Assembly (NCBI RefSeq): GCF_000150275.1
Contig: NW_002060943.1
Coordinates: forward strand, 5,049,950 to 5,113,949
Direction of reading: 5' to 3'
DNA: 64,000 bases
Source: Trichoplax adhaerens
Lineage: Eukaryota > Placozoa > Uniplacotomia > Trichoplacea > Trichoplacidae
Below the pieces are notes generated by a model. That model searched no databases. It saw only the letters and a program-made list of their open reading frames with translations, and was not told where the DNA came from. Numbering within the stretch: position 1 is the first letter of the stretch; the number at the start of each line of letters is the position of its first letter. Both the position numbers and the translations under genes were made by a program. Below, piece by piece: positions 1 to 12,916 of the stretch.

Positions 1-1972
1 TTACAAATATAACATATGAATCATAGGCATACTTTCTATACAAATACTTGCAAGCCAGCAGCATCCATCGACAATACGTTGCCCTGATCAAAAACCCTTA
101 TTGAATTTTTATTAACCTCTAACTTTAGTATATTAACAATATTGTTCTTAAAAAATAATAGATCGCCTTGAGATTATTGTTACATGACTAGCCTTGGGTA
201 TACTATTAACAGAAAATGAATAACAATTAAATGTACAAAAAACATAATTTTCGACACGACACTGGTAGACAATCTTCTCCGTTCAATCAAAATTGAGATA
301 AGCTCATTTTAGGTACACAAACATCAAACTAGGCGTACTATACTATAATGAGAATGTCAATCAAGATAGGAAATAATATCCTTCAATAATAACTACTATA
401 AAAGCAACTAATAGCCCATTCAACTACGCTAACAGATTGACAGATCGCTGAAGGGAGTTACTTTATCATCATTTGTCACGCAGCTGTTAGTTGTCATAGA
501 AACACAACTATTTCGTCAAACAAATTCAAAACGCCTATTCTTCCTTCCTGTTTGATTGTTAAAAAGTTCGTTATCAAGGTATGTTAGTTGTCATAGTTCT
601 TGGTTATAAAATACTGTACCATCTCATCCTTCTGATTGCTCTATCGTCCAAAGACCAGTATGCAGTTGTACAGAATACAAGTGCTATACTAGTGGTTAAA
701 GATTGGGCACTCTTGATCAATAATCACTCATAGGTGTATAGTGTAGAATATCAAGAATTTCAGTCATCTTAGATAATTTAGTGCTTTCCATTCTATTCGA
801 TCACATTTCCTATCAATACATTATCGATTTCATCTCGTAAATGTCGTCTTAAAATCTATTAATTCACATCCCGCTAAAATTAATAACTAATTGATTGATT
901 TGATGAAATAATTTGCAGTATTAAAAGAAAATAGCAATTAATGCCATGAAATATGATCGACCCCTAAGGTGAACTACTATGCCACTTTATTATATAGGAT
1001 CTGTAACAATAGAGTACATGTATTGATATTTATTCACAGTTTTTTATTTTATACTTCAATTAAAGAGGCTTTGTTGAATTAAAACTTTCCAGATTTGCTG
1101 CGGTAGATTTCATACAGAAATCTGAATGACTATCTTACAATATAGAATATATCCCAAGAATTAGCGCTATTGCTTTCCATTTGCTGTATGCATGAGTATC
1201 GCAAATTAGCTAACTACAAAATTACTCTAATATTGAGATTATCGATCCTATTAATCCTATCGTCTAATTAAGTTATCGGTGATATACAAAACCATAGTGG
1301 AAAAGGCTGTCCCTATCTCTGCCACTACCATTTCATCCTAGGTGATACAGATATATGCAATATCATTTTATTACTAGTACAGTTAGTTAAATGGCCAGTA
1401 TGGGCTAGATTCAGGACAGTATTATCTCTTTTACCTTAATTAATCAAGCACCATGGTAAAACTTCTACATATACTATACAACTAGCGAATCTCGCAAATG
1501 GATTACCAACTAATATTAATTTGCACTATATCCTTGCTGCCAAAACTATGGATGATACATTATCAATTTCAATACTATCCATACTCTGTACAAACTGTAT
1601 TTTATTACAGTACCATTTCATCTTCCAATATAAATATCTTAAGAGGTCTAAGCATTACTTATATTTGACTGATACAATAAATGTCGCTTGTATGATTACC
1701 GGTAAATGAAATTAATCCACATTAAATACTGCTGATTTATTCTGCAATGCCATTGAGTACTCATTTTATACTTCATAGGACTATTGCAATCATTTAATAC
1801 CTTGCCTGCTAATTTTAGGGGTACAATATTAGTAAATTTAATCTAAAATAACCATCGCTCGGTGTTTATTACGGTAAAAACAAATTTTGGTATAATAACC
1901 ATAGTGTTATCGAAGTTGCTTATTAAGTATACGTAGCAGGCCATTTTATAATGTTCAAATGTTACTACTACC
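1..1972. other. Gene-free stretch, no feature seen
   Basis: AT-rich DNA with frequent stops in all frames. I found no exon flanked by plausible splice sites, no recognisable protein motif and no obvious repeat. It could be distal intergenic DNA or intron of a gene lying to the left. Confidence 0.5.
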
Positions 1973-2258
1973 TGTTACTGTGGCTGAGAAGGGCCACTGT
2001 ACTTTGTAAAGCGTGAGCGCACTACAATTCATGTGTGTGTACCAGAAAGTCTTTGCACGTACTACAAATCATGTGTGCACCAGAAAGTCTTTGCGCGTAC
2101 TGCATATATATGCGTGTACCAGGAAGTCTTTTGCACTTACTGGAAATCCTGTGCATGTGCCAGAAAGTCTACGTGCAAAGACTTTCTGATCCACACAGAT
2201 AATTTGTAGTACGCATACGTTTTACAAAGTACAGTGGCCCTTCTCGGCCATCGTAACC
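1973..2258. repeat. MITE-like inverted-repeat element with internal subrepeats
   Basis: The ends are inverted copies. The left arm starts near 1974 and carries GAGAAGGGCCACTGTACTTT; its reverse complement lies at 2222-2247, giving about 30 bp of near-perfect terminal inverted repeat. The interior holds three to four degenerate units of about 38-42 bp starting at 2041, 2079, 2118 and 2160, each containing AGAAAGTCT or a close variant. A short internal hairpin sits at 2162-2187. There is no coding capacity. This looks like a non-autonomous foldback or MITE element. No clear target-site duplication could be fixed. Confidence 0.65.
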
Positions 2259-5200
2259 TGTCAGTCTATTACAACATAGAAAATAGCGTATAATAAATTT
2301 TTCGTATAGTGAAGTTAAATCGAATTACTTCTTGATTATAGGCTAGCTTATGCTCGTATAGTCAAATAGTAGCAATTTACACTTTCAATTAGAAAGTTTA
2401 CAACTTTGGTAAGGGATATTTTAATCAGCGAACCTAGACTAATTTAATAGCACAGGAACTATAAACAATACTACCTATTAAATTCCGAGTCTTCATTAAC
2501 AGAATACTATTTTATACTCTTAATTAATTCAATATTCTATGTTTAAGAAATTTTTAAAATATCAATTAACATCCACTGTTTTGCAGAAATTTAATTAATT
2601 AATAAATCCCCAATTTATAGAATACAGTAGTACCATATTGCACCTTTGTAATGAACAGGTTTGTAACCCCTAGGTTATCAATCCGCTAACTTGAAATTTG
2701 AGTTATTAAAATAGAGCAAATCTCTCTAATATGGCACAAATATTTGTTATTCTGGCTTACAAAGAATGCATTAAAGCATTACACTGATTAATAACGGCTC
2801 GCATATAATCATAAATTTTATCTAAGCTAAATTCAAGTGAACATACCAGTATACTGTAATACTCTAGACAAATACAATATTCAATGCATCATTATTAAGA
2901 CTAAAACAAGTCAAGAAAATGCGAGTGTAATAGATGTCTCAAAAGTAAGGTGACAAGACTTGGATTTCTTGCCAAACTTCCCTGTACTTTATGAATCAGT
3001 TCTACCAAAGACTATCATCTCTTCGCAGCGCCGTAATTCAGTAACGTATAGGGTAAATAATAGATGTTTGCACAATTTTAGTCATGTTCGGCGCACACGA
3101 AATTATTTATATAAAAAGTTAATATAGCTTAATATGCCGATTGGCTATAGCTACAGTAAGGCATACGGTGTAAAGAATTCTAACGAGTAGAGAACTAATA
3201 ACAGCCAATTAGCGCTCTGTTGCTCAGCGCTATGCAAAAATAAAGGCTTGTAGGCGAAGTGCACCCTGAACCTACAATATAATCTACGATTTCACTTACA
3301 CTACCACAGTACAATACAGTATAGTAACAAAAAAAATTATCAATCACTGAATGTGCTTTATGTAGCTACAGAAAGAGTAGCAGTCAGGTTCAAGTAAAAA
3401 AAAGTTTATGTAAAGCAAAGCATTTATTATAGGGTTCAACCTTTTAACTCTGTATCCTTATTTGTTACCGCTAATTAGCAGTAGTAGCACGAAGATGCAC
3501 CATACACATTGTAAAGGAAATTATATGATTGTACACTGTCGATGTATTCCCATACATGCATATATACAGTATTACAAATTCAAATCCCTACACGATTACA
3601 CCAAAGCACACGTTCTTATTTACTCAAATTATAAAAAAATTACAATCCGTATCAAGAGTTACGCCTGCTCAAAATTGTTATTGATGGAGAATACCTAAAA
3701 TTATTCGTTCCATGTAATACGAGCACGTCGATATCGCTTCTACATTACAACGTAACAAATCACGATCCCGCTATGACTTCATGTAAATGATTTATTAATA
3801 AAAAATTGCTCAACTTTCACCTGATATTGAATCCTGTACGAGCAAACAATCATCACTCAAAATATCACCAATATACCGCTACCATCACAAAGAGACGGAT
3901 AATTTCTTAATCCTTTGCATGCGTGTATCTGGTGGCCTTTCTTTCATTCATTCGTTCGTAATCTACGAAAGCTGCAACTTGTAGTTACATCTCTATTTAC
4001 GCTAGTCGACCTTTACTCGAATAACATCTAGTAATACCTGAGACCCTTATTCAACTTCGAACAAAGTTAAATCCCAAACAATAACACGAATAGTAATATT
4101 TTGATTTCATTTTAATTACTACATACAGTAATTAAACTCTTCAAAAATACTGTCGATGAAACGATAGATCAATGTAGAATAAATAACAAATATGTGACAG
4201 CGCACCACCTTATAAAGTACCAATATTAAGGAAGGCTGAATCGAGTGAGAGTGATACAGACCAACACTGGTCATGCTTGACGCATAAAGGCCAAATGCTG
4301 CGCTTATGTATTATACACTATACACAACGAATCATGTTTCATTTCTGGCTCATTTCAAGTTTTAACCGGACTATCCATGTTACTACACTGTAATGTTAAG
4401 ACGTGACTATGTACTGAGTAGAACATCAATCTATATTATCAGTATTATTCAAACTCTTCTTTCGCATGTCATAGTGTACGGATTCGATTAGTACTGTATA
4501 AAATTGTAACAATATGTACACATTGCCATTTAATATAGGAATTATTATTGAGCATATGCAGATATGAGATTCCAAATTTGTTTCCAGGTATAGTATTGTA
4601 ATAGTTATCATATTTACATAAAAATATAAGAAGGAGTACAGTTTCTTCTAATGTTCGTTTTTTCAATAGAACGGTAATTATATTTAGATATACACAATGT
4701 AAACCCGTACAGCATTCAATATGTAACCACTACCTACTGAAATACTACACACATAAACTATACGTACATATACAGCAATTAACTGTACCCATAAATTGCA
4801 GCTATCTAAAGTTGTAAATCATGCAATTACTCATTATCATCGACTTACTGCTAGCTAAATAGTGGCAATTTTACAGTATTCAAGTAGAACATCTACAGTA
4901 CCTCCAGAGTCAATCATTCTATCAACAAATATTTAACATGCTTACTCTGCAGTCCTCTATTTTGGAAATAATTACATATCCACCTACCTGCATAAAATGT
5001 AGTACTGTACTACGCGGATTCATTAGAATACAGGGACTGTATAACAATATACTATTAGGATAAGAAATCTGCAACGAAAAAACTACTCAGAACAATATCA
5101 CTGACATTGACCAGCGGACTAAACATTATTTTATTTACATCGCTCAACTACTGCGACAAAAGAACTTTCGGTGTCTTTTATGACTGCTACAACGAATTAG

Positions 5201-6533
5201 TTGATACACAGAATTAATTACTATGCTATCATCAGATTACTACAACTGATAAAAATGAATCCATTAAGACTAGCATTCCTATCTCTAATTTTTTCAAGGA
5301 GCACGTAAATAGCACTTCTACCTACATATGTATGTTATGTTATCATTTACAAACTAGATACTAAGATACAAAATCCTTAACAATACAACCTATCACCGAA
5401 CAACACAGAATACTATTGTTAATCAGTTACAGTATCAAGCTTTAAAATAACGCAATTAAATACTAACAATCTTTAGATATATCAGTACGTAATACAAACA
5501 AATGCTTAATCCTGTCGTATAATAATTAGCCGCTAAATCATCTACAAGACTCATAAACTTTAACAAAATGCTATATTAAAGACTAAATTAAGACTTGCAT
5601 TGATACAGACAATAATGCAAACAGTGACGTCGAATATTGTATCTTGCATTTGCAGTATTATGGTATTGTACAGCACTGACGGCAACTTGATACTTCATCC
5701 AAGAGCAACTATAAAAATTATCATTCGCCAGTATAAACTATCGGGACCAGCTCCTATTGTGACTATCCGCTAGTTTTAACTTTGTCTTGACTCAAGGCTA
5801 ATGTTGGGTACTTACACTACGTGACTTGTTGCGACGTTAAAACTGCACTAAACTCCTAATGGTATAATGCAACATGGATATCATTAAAATAATGCAGCTT
5901 TTCAAGACGAAAATTACAGTACCTGTTACCGATGCTATCTCCTACAAATTAAAAGATTTATATCTAAACTTTGCACACACACACACACACACACATAAAC
6001 ATACCCACTACAGTATTTATAAACTACAAGATAAAAACATGTTTACATGAAAATAGTATCTCGATACACTAAATAGCTACAGCATTATTCACTATCTGCC
6101 ATGATACACACGACAACGCCTGCTTCAAATACTAAATATAGTACAGCGATATCAAATTTCATTCATAGGGATTAAAGTAAATCACTAATTCAGCTGTATC
6201 TAGACTACAACAAATAGTATTCAATCTTACTACTTACTATGCAAGCGCAGTTTTAACTTCCTAGTACGACAGTAAAGAAAATAAAAATAAACTACACTTT
6301 TAGTATCGTCTCAATCACAATTTTACAACCAATTGTAATAAAATAGTAACCTGCAAGACTACGGAAATATAATGACTTGATAGTGCATACATGATTATTA
6401 TTATTATAGCTCAATAGAACTACACTATTGATATTAATTCCATGAATAGTACCGTGAATACAAATTTTACAGTTAATACAACATGAGTCAATTCAACTTC
6501 ATTCAGCAAATGAACTTACTTGTGATTTTCTAG
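2259..6533. other. Gene-free stretch 3' of the hnRNP-type gene
   Basis: AT-rich, with no convincing exon on either strand. Short open frames (for example 3462-3698 plus and 4426-4666 minus) lack splice context and recognisable motifs. The part next to 6533 probably holds the 3' UTR of the minus-strand RRM gene. It contains one (CA)n microsatellite, listed separately. Confidence 0.5.
5973..5994. repeat. (CA)n microsatellite
   Basis: About ten uninterrupted CA dinucleotides. Confidence 0.9.
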
Positions 6534-9045
6534 TTAATGATACGGATGATAACGTCTGTCACGGTTAAAACCACGTGTTGGTCCATAAGTATTAGTCATG
6601 CCCATATAATTATTGCTTGATGTGGAATAATCATCGTAATTTCCATAAGTATATGGAGTATAGGGTGGATATGACGGGTGCTGGCCATATCGTGGAGTTG
6701 AAAATTGTGGAGCCATACCTCCACTTCCTCCACTTCCTCCGCCGCCGCCGCCACCGCGGCCGCTGGGATATCGATTTCCACCACCACCCCTTGGTTGTGA
6801 AGATCCTCTTCCGCCACGAAGAGCACGATAATCGACCTTTGGTTCGGCCTTTTTGACTTGAGCCATTTTACCATTGATCTCATGCATTTTCGTAACAAGT
6901 GCTTTTTGCGCACCTTCTGGAGTATCGAAAGAAACAAAGCCAAAACCACGTAATCGGCCTATATCAGCACAAAGAATAAAATTAGCTATGAATTCTCAAC
7001 AGTTCATATCAAGGTGTAACTAGAGTGTATCTTAAGGTTAATTGCAATATATAGTGTACAGTAGTTGACGCAGACATCATTTTCAAAAGTATCCACAGTA
7101 GGTATTGAATGTAGTATGTTGGTTATGCAACATCATAATCATTACGGCGTGCAAATTAATCTAATCGATTACCCAACAACTAACTCTATATAAGGAAGGC
7201 TACAATTAAGAAACTCACCAGTCTCCTTATCTCTCAGCAGTTCAACCTCACTGACAACTCCATACTTTCCAAAATATATCTTTAAGTCTTCATCACTAGT
7301 ATTAGGAGGCAATCCGCCAATAAAAATTTTTTTCGTTCTAGTTTGCTCTCTCGGCACAGATCGCTTCGGCTCGACCTGCTTTCCGTCGATAACATGTGTT
7401 GCATGCAATAGTGCCTTATCAATGTCACTTACATTTCTGTATATTATGAAACCAAACCCCCGAGATCGCTTCGTTACTAATATTGAAGGCAACACAAACA
7501 ATACGGTTAGTATTTGAAGTATTAAAAAGCATTGGATACTGCGTATTAATATTATGCTAGGGACTATCACACTTGACGTAGAATAATAACTTGATCTTTT
7601 TCAACAGACTAGACATTCAATTACCTGGATCACGTAGGATGATACAATTTACAACTTCGCCAAACTTTTCAAAATGTTCCCTAAATCTCTCTTCCGTAGT
7701 TTCCCAACTTAGACCACCGACGAATAACTTTCTTTCCTCGAGATTATTGGCATCACCAGTTTCTATACTAGCATTACCCTTTTCTGAGGAAGCTTGGTCT
7801 TCTGCCTTATCTGTATCGCCAGCTACATTGCCCAGATCGTCTCTGGCACCCTCATAATTATACCCTTCATCGGACTATCAATTCATAAATGATCCAATAT
7901 TAATTTCATCATAAATATGCGTCAAAATGCAGTTGCATGGCGACGATTGGACAGTGCGCAGGCGTTAGCCTTGACCGTATTGTGTACAGTACGTCTAGTA
8001 TTGTTTCCTGCAGAAACAATACTAGAGCGAAAATAAAAAATTCGGCAAGTGGTCCTGGCGCGCATACAATACCCCATTTTGCATACTACTGTAGAGTATA
8101 TAACCATTGGAAATGTTTCTACTGCCATCCAGTATATTTTCTATTGATGGTAACGACGGTACGGTATGTACTGTAGCGTACAGTACATACCACTGTACTC
8201 TGGTACAGTAGTGTACAGCAGACTGTACCTTTGCATCCTACTATCCGTACTGCAGCGTAGAGCTGCAACGAACGTTTAGTAGCGAAAGCATCACGCGCCA
8301 AGTAACGTGGTTGGCGAAGGTTCAGTTGACAATGATACTGACTTCGCCTTTCAGCCATAATGCATTGTTATAGCTTGGGATTCATGTTCGATACAGTATA
8401 TCGATACAGTATAGCATTGGACAGGCATCGTTTTTTGAAGATAATTTGCAGGGTGCCCCCAATTCCAACGTTAATAAATAGCATTCTCGCATTCAATTCC
8501 TTTTCAAGATTTAGATTTTGTGATAGTCTAATAACTTAACTGTAGCACTGAATGTACTGTTATAGATCATCTTGACTACTATTCTATCACATAAAGTTTA
8601 GCTAAATTGACTTATCATGAATACCATTTAAGAATTGCACGTTTTAAAATGCTGAAAAACGTTGACGAATTGATCAATGCACGCTCTACTTTGAGTACTA
8701 CTGACTTTCTTCTTCATAAATCATGAGTACATCATTATTTTTACAGGACTTATTGCAAAAAGAAATGAAAGTGTGCCTCGAGGAATAACTTTGAGCGAAA
8801 TTCGGTATGGTAAAGTTGGAATTGGATGTCAGTTTTTAACGTGCTCCTTTTGTCCGAGGATATTTTCAAGTGCATGCTTTAGTTATCAGTAGAAACTTAC
8901 GATAGCACAAAGGGTCAAAAAATTCAATAAAAATCAATTCTATCCGTTTGATATGAAAAATTGGGACTTTTTACTCCAACAAACTTACCCTGCCATACTC
9001 TTCTTGAGCTTCTTCATCGTTAAGGAGTACTTCTTCGTCAGCCAT
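6534..9045 (-). CDS. Two-RRM hnRNP A/B-D / DAZAP1-type RNA-binding protein
   Basis: Four coding exons on the minus strand: 8989-9045, 7625-7874, 7219-7476 and 6534-6958, with intron phases 0, 1 and 1, encode 329 residues. The start is in an acidic leader, MADEEVLLND. RRM1 (about 68-140) has RNP2 LFVGGL and RNP1 RSRGFGFI. RRM2 (about 152-228) has RNP2 IFIGGL and RNP1 LRGFGFVSF, and ends in VKKAEPK as in DAZAP1 and Musashi. The tail is RGG/Gly-rich and then Tyr-rich, the usual low-complexity end of hnRNPs. By family it should bind single-stranded RNA in nucleus and cytoplasm and act in splicing, mRNA stability or translation. The exact orthologue (hnRNP A/B, D or DAZAP1) cannot be settled by eye. 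Intron 1 (1.1 kb) holds hairpin-forming sequence, and the upstream region is packed with GTAC palindromes. Confidence 0.93.
7995..8025. repeat. Perfect 13-bp inverted repeat in hnRNP-type intron 1
   Basis: The arm CTAGTATTGTTTC is followed by a 5-nt loop (CTGCA) and its exact reverse complement. It would form a strong hairpin in DNA or in the intron RNA. Confidence 0.8.
8160..8245. repeat. GTAC palindrome cluster in hnRNP-type intron 1
   Basis: A 12-bp perfect inverted repeat occupies 8164-8190 (GTATGTACTGTA, 3-nt loop, TACAGTACATAC). It is followed by further GTAC-rich inverted sequence to about 8240. Confidence 0.8.
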
Positions 9046-10611
9046 CTTTTTGCTAGGATCAGGAAGTTGATCAGCCACAAACTACGTGTATGAACGGTTA
9101 CGGTAAAAAGCGACGATTCGAAATAAACGAAAGATTATGATAATTCAGCAATTGCCACAGTATGACACAGTCCACAGTACTGTAGAATGGTTAATATTGT
9201 ACTGTACGCCGCCGTTCGGACAGTGTGAGTGTACAGTGTACAGTACACTGTACCGTGATCTAGCGTATGCAGTACTCAAAAATGAAGTACTGTACAGTAC
9301 TGTACAGTACTGTAATGTCAAAACTTACAGTACTGTACACTGTACACTGTACTGTACAGTACTGTACAATAGGATGCTGATACTGTACGGCCATTTATGT
9401 GAGCAGTACAATACAATACAGTACATACAGTATACTGTACAGTGTACAGTACTGTAAGTTTGACATTGCCTGATTTTTTTAGTACTGTACACTGTACTGT
9501 ACAGTCCAGAAACGGCGTTCCTACATTTTCATTTTATTTGTGCTAGATGTCTTGCAGGAACCCATTGAAAAACTTTTACCTAAAAACAGGACAAAATACT
9601 GTACACTGTACTGTATTCTGTATAGCACAGAGAGTTAGTACAGCACCGTAACTCTATAGTCTCTCTACAATACTGTCCATTTCTGGCACTAAAAAAGGGC
9701 CTCTCCAAGTTCCTGCTTGCTGATTCAGTACAGTGTGGAGGTCTGCCGTGCGGTATGATCGATTTATCGTATACCCATTTCTTAGGATAGGCGATCGCCA
9801 TTACTAACTTTAAATGCTGCTAATCACTGACACTCTATTCACTAGCAAAATACCGCGTGGGTAGAAGTGTGGAAGGAACGAGAAATTGACGCAAGACATA
9901 TTCAGAACAGCTCCTAATCATGATATTGAAAACTTATTACTGTAGAATTGAATATGCTTGAATCACTCAATCATATCATATACTGTAGGATTAGAATGCA
10001 ATACCAGATACTGGATGGTGATATCCAGTGATATCCAACTAACTGTAAATTGAAAACGACGTATGATACGCGTGCGTATCTATACAGTACTTAGTTACTA
10101 CAGTACTGCATAGGTAATCAACGGAATCAGATGCGAAATTACACCAGTCGCCCTAGGAATCTATAGATGTATAGCACTGGCGTACGAATGATTTATTCAA
10201 GAATAATCTTGACTAATATAGCAACTTACTGACTGGTAATGTTAGATAAAGTTACTATTGACAAATTTCTGTAACAAAGAATGATGAAGCGGGATCAGAT
10301 ATCACAGAAAACATACGAGTATACATTATAAACGTAGTACTGTACAGTGTACAGCACCAGTACAGTAAGTTGATGCAAAGTACAATCAACTAAAATCTTC
10401 TACAGTGAGTGAATGGAGCCTCCTGAATGTGGATAAAGTTATTATATTATCAGAAATCTCACTAATCATTCGCACGGCATGGTGCGTGAGATGAGCTACT
10501 TTTAAAAATAAAATAGTTAAGAAACACATTGCAGAGATAATATTCATTATATTGATAAATATTTTTTGTATTGGTTAATAAGAAAGATTTTAATAAGGCT
10601 ATCAGATTTTT
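9046..10611. other. Intergenic DNA between the hnRNP-type gene and LRRC57
   Basis: This is the 5' flank of the hnRNP-type gene and the 3' flank of LRRC57, both minus strand. It is rich in GTAC palindromes, which also create apparent open frames (9137-9457 plus and 9580-9801 minus) with repetitive translations. I see no real exon. Confidence 0.6.
9150..9520. repeat. Dense GTAC palindrome cluster upstream of the hnRNP-type gene
   Basis: It consists of repeated, self-complementary units of the type GTACTGTACAGTAC, for example an uninterrupted run at 9287-9313. Inside it, 9314-9345 and 9436-9467 are near-perfect inverted copies, about 31 bp each with one indel, separated by about 90 bp, so the block could fold as a long hairpin or move as a small foldback element. 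More of the same motif occurs at 9595-9620 and 9725-9735. Confidence 0.85.
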
Positions 10612-12811
10612 CTAGCCAATTTTCTTCCTGGCAGCAGTGTACCTTTCCATGTACTGTAAAGAAGAATCAGATATAAAACGAGACATTACTGGTAAGCAAA
10701 ATACATGCGCTACTAAACTAACTATATAATGCCCATAGCCATACTTGTATTGGATGAATAGCAATTACTTGGCGCGCATGCGGTTACTTTACCTTACCTT
10801 ATCATAACCAGTAGCATCTTGTAATTGCTTCATCTGAAATGAGTTTCCTTCAACAGCCAATAAAGAAACCGTCGATTCACTTAGCAGTTCTACAGGAATG
10901 GAATGGATAGCTAAAGAATTATTTTCGATTCTTAAGACTTTCAATCTAGAACAATTCGCTATTGACGCAGGTAGATGAGCGATGAGATTGTTATTTAGAT
11001 TTAGTTCAACGGCCTAAGATTAAAGTAAATGAGCCATCAATAACAGTTAATTAATAAGATAACTTCAAGTTCACATGATAATTCGAAAAGGTTAGTAGTT
11101 GATAATAATTTAAATCAATACAGTAGATAAAGTAATATCAGCAGTGTGGAGGTGCTTTTTTTAGGTATGTTATTTTATTGAGCATCATTAAATTTGTTAC
11201 CATACGTACGCTTAATGTTGTTAAATTGGTTGGTAATTCCTTAATTTTGTTATGAGATAAGTCAATCATATCCAGTTGGCGTAGCTCAGTAAGAGCAGTC
11301 GGAAAAATAGTAATATCATTATTGGAAAATATGAGCGTCCTAAGGTTCAACAGCTGATTAAATTCATTAGGTAGCGCTTTTATTCTGTTATAACTCGAAT
11401 CAATTTTCTCCAATTTAGCCAATTTGCCTAGAGTTGGGGGCAACTCATCTATAAATTGAATCAATCATTATATGTAGCTATTTAAACATCATTCCAGGCA
11501 TAGTTTGGTGGATGATAATTCTAAGGTCAAAAATTTTTCCATGATTTTAGCAGTCTGATGGAAAAAATTTAAATTTAAACTTATACCTATTTGATTGTTT
11601 GCGACATTTAAATTTTTAAGAAGCGATAACTGGCCTATTACTGCTCCTGGTAAACAAGTTATCTGATTTTTAGACAAATCGAGAGTACGCAGCTTGAGCT
11701 TTGCTTTCAGTATTTCTTCGGGGACCTGTAAATATTTTAGATAGACGAGTACAAACATACGCATAAACCTTTCTTATTATGAAAAGTATGGTATTATCAT
11801 AACTATCTGTTGAAGTATCTACTTAAGTGTTATACAGTGTATCCGAATAAACAGGTATCTGCATGAACAAACAATAAATTATGAATTACTGTATATCTAT
11901 ACGATATATCTATCATATACTATTTTATCAGCTGATTAAAGATATTCAGCATTTTGAAATACTGAAATATCAAATCGTACGTCTTCATCATTATAATTAT
12001 TACCATCCGTTCACATGCTCAAAATGTGTACCGTACTGAAACAGTTACAGTATAGTAGTACTGGGTACATTGGTTCTTTATCACCACAACTGTAAAAATA
12101 TCAACATTGATTATAACTATATCATACTGATGATTCTCTGCCGAGTTTCAAGCGTGTTGATTCAGTCCCTAAATGTACTGCATATATTCAACATTTTTTT
12201 TCATTACTGTGTAGTCACCCCCCAAGTAATCCAAAGAGATTGGATAGTATGTTACGCTGAAGCGGTAGCACTAGTTTAGTTAGTTGCACTTAGCAATTCG
12301 CATCATCATTCAGATATCGATGATTCTAGCGGTACAGCTTACTACGATGTGTACTGTACTGTGCACAATGTCCATACCACAGTACAGCAGCTATCAACTG
12401 CAGACAAGTTTATACTATCCGTAAAAGATTCCAATTGTGTTTATTAACTACAGTATCACTAGGCCGATTGCAGTTTGCGAATTTGTGCTTTCATATTGTG
12501 TAATATCTTTAGCGCAAATTCAACTGCATCAGACTTCTCGTCACGACTTGGGTAATGGTTTTCACCGCCATCGTCAATCTTATACAGTACAGTAAACAAG
12601 TTGTGATTCGTGGAGTATTGTTGAGTATTGTACTGTAGTCGATTAAATTAAATTAATAAGTTGGCATCACTTTTGCACGATCTTAATAGATTATAAATTG
12701 ACCACTAACTTAATTTACCTTTTTAAGTCTAAGCTCCGAAAGCGAGCACACACCAAACTTCTGCGCTTTTTCTATTCGAACGTTCAAGGAGCTGCTACTA
12801 TTGCCACCCAT
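10612..12811 (-). CDS. LRRC57: Leucine-rich repeat protein LRRC57
   Basis: Five minus-strand exons: 12719-12811, 11587-11725, 11210-11448, 10798-11013 and 10612-10653, all in frame, encode 242 residues (human LRRC57 has 239). The start, MGGNSSSS, fits an N-myristoylation signal as in vertebrate LRRC57 (MGN...), so membrane attachment is likely. About seven to eight LRRs of 22-24 residues follow, with LxxLxLxxNxI patterns such as LRTLDLSKNQI and LDMIDLSHNKI. The C-terminus TGYDKYMERYTAARKKIG matches the family ending closely, which together with the start identifies it. The molecular role of LRRC57 is poorly defined. The next gene cluster on the right is SNAP-25-type SNAREs, as next to vertebrate LRRC57. 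A possible alternative last exon lies inside intron 1. Confidence 0.94.
12459..12632 (-). CDS. Possible alternative terminal exon inside LRRC57 intron 1
   Basis: This is a 58-codon open frame ending in TAG, preceded by a good acceptor (CGACTACAG). It begins in phase 0, so it would join LRRC57 exon 1 (also ending in phase 0) without a frame break. That isoform would be an 88-residue protein with the myristoylation start and no LRRs. The C-terminal part, from KSDAVEFALK to IRKLQSA, looks amphipathic and helical. I do not recognise the protein. It could also be the last exon of a nested gene or a chance open frame. Confidence 0.33.
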   Translation of the reverse strand, partial: YNTQQYSTNHNLFTVLYKIDDGGENHYPSRDEKSDAVEFALKILHNMKAQIRKLQSA

Positions 12812-12837
12812 TTATACGATCTTCATCTCTTCTCCTA

Positions 12838-12916
12838 TTATACAGTACTGTATTATTATTCAATAAAAGCACTTGACTACTACAGTATATATACTGTACT
12901 GTACACTGTACTCTAC
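12838..12916. repeat. GTAC palindrome patch upstream of LRRC57
   Basis: Short GTAC-rich palindromic units (ATACTGTACTGTACACTGTA) lie within 30-110 bp of the LRRC57 start codon. A second small patch is at 12350-12385 in intron 1. Confidence 0.7.

Noticed and set aside
6596-6949. Frames of 79-117 codons overlapping the last hnRNP-type exon
   Set aside because: They are shadows of the Gly-rich coding exon. Only the frame ending at 6534 continues RRM2 and its RNP1.
9137-9457. 106-codon open frame upstream of the hnRNP-type gene
   Set aside because: Its translation is a monotony of YCTVLYSTV-type residues produced by GTAC repeats. The frames at 45443-45700 and 55695-55880 have the same origin.
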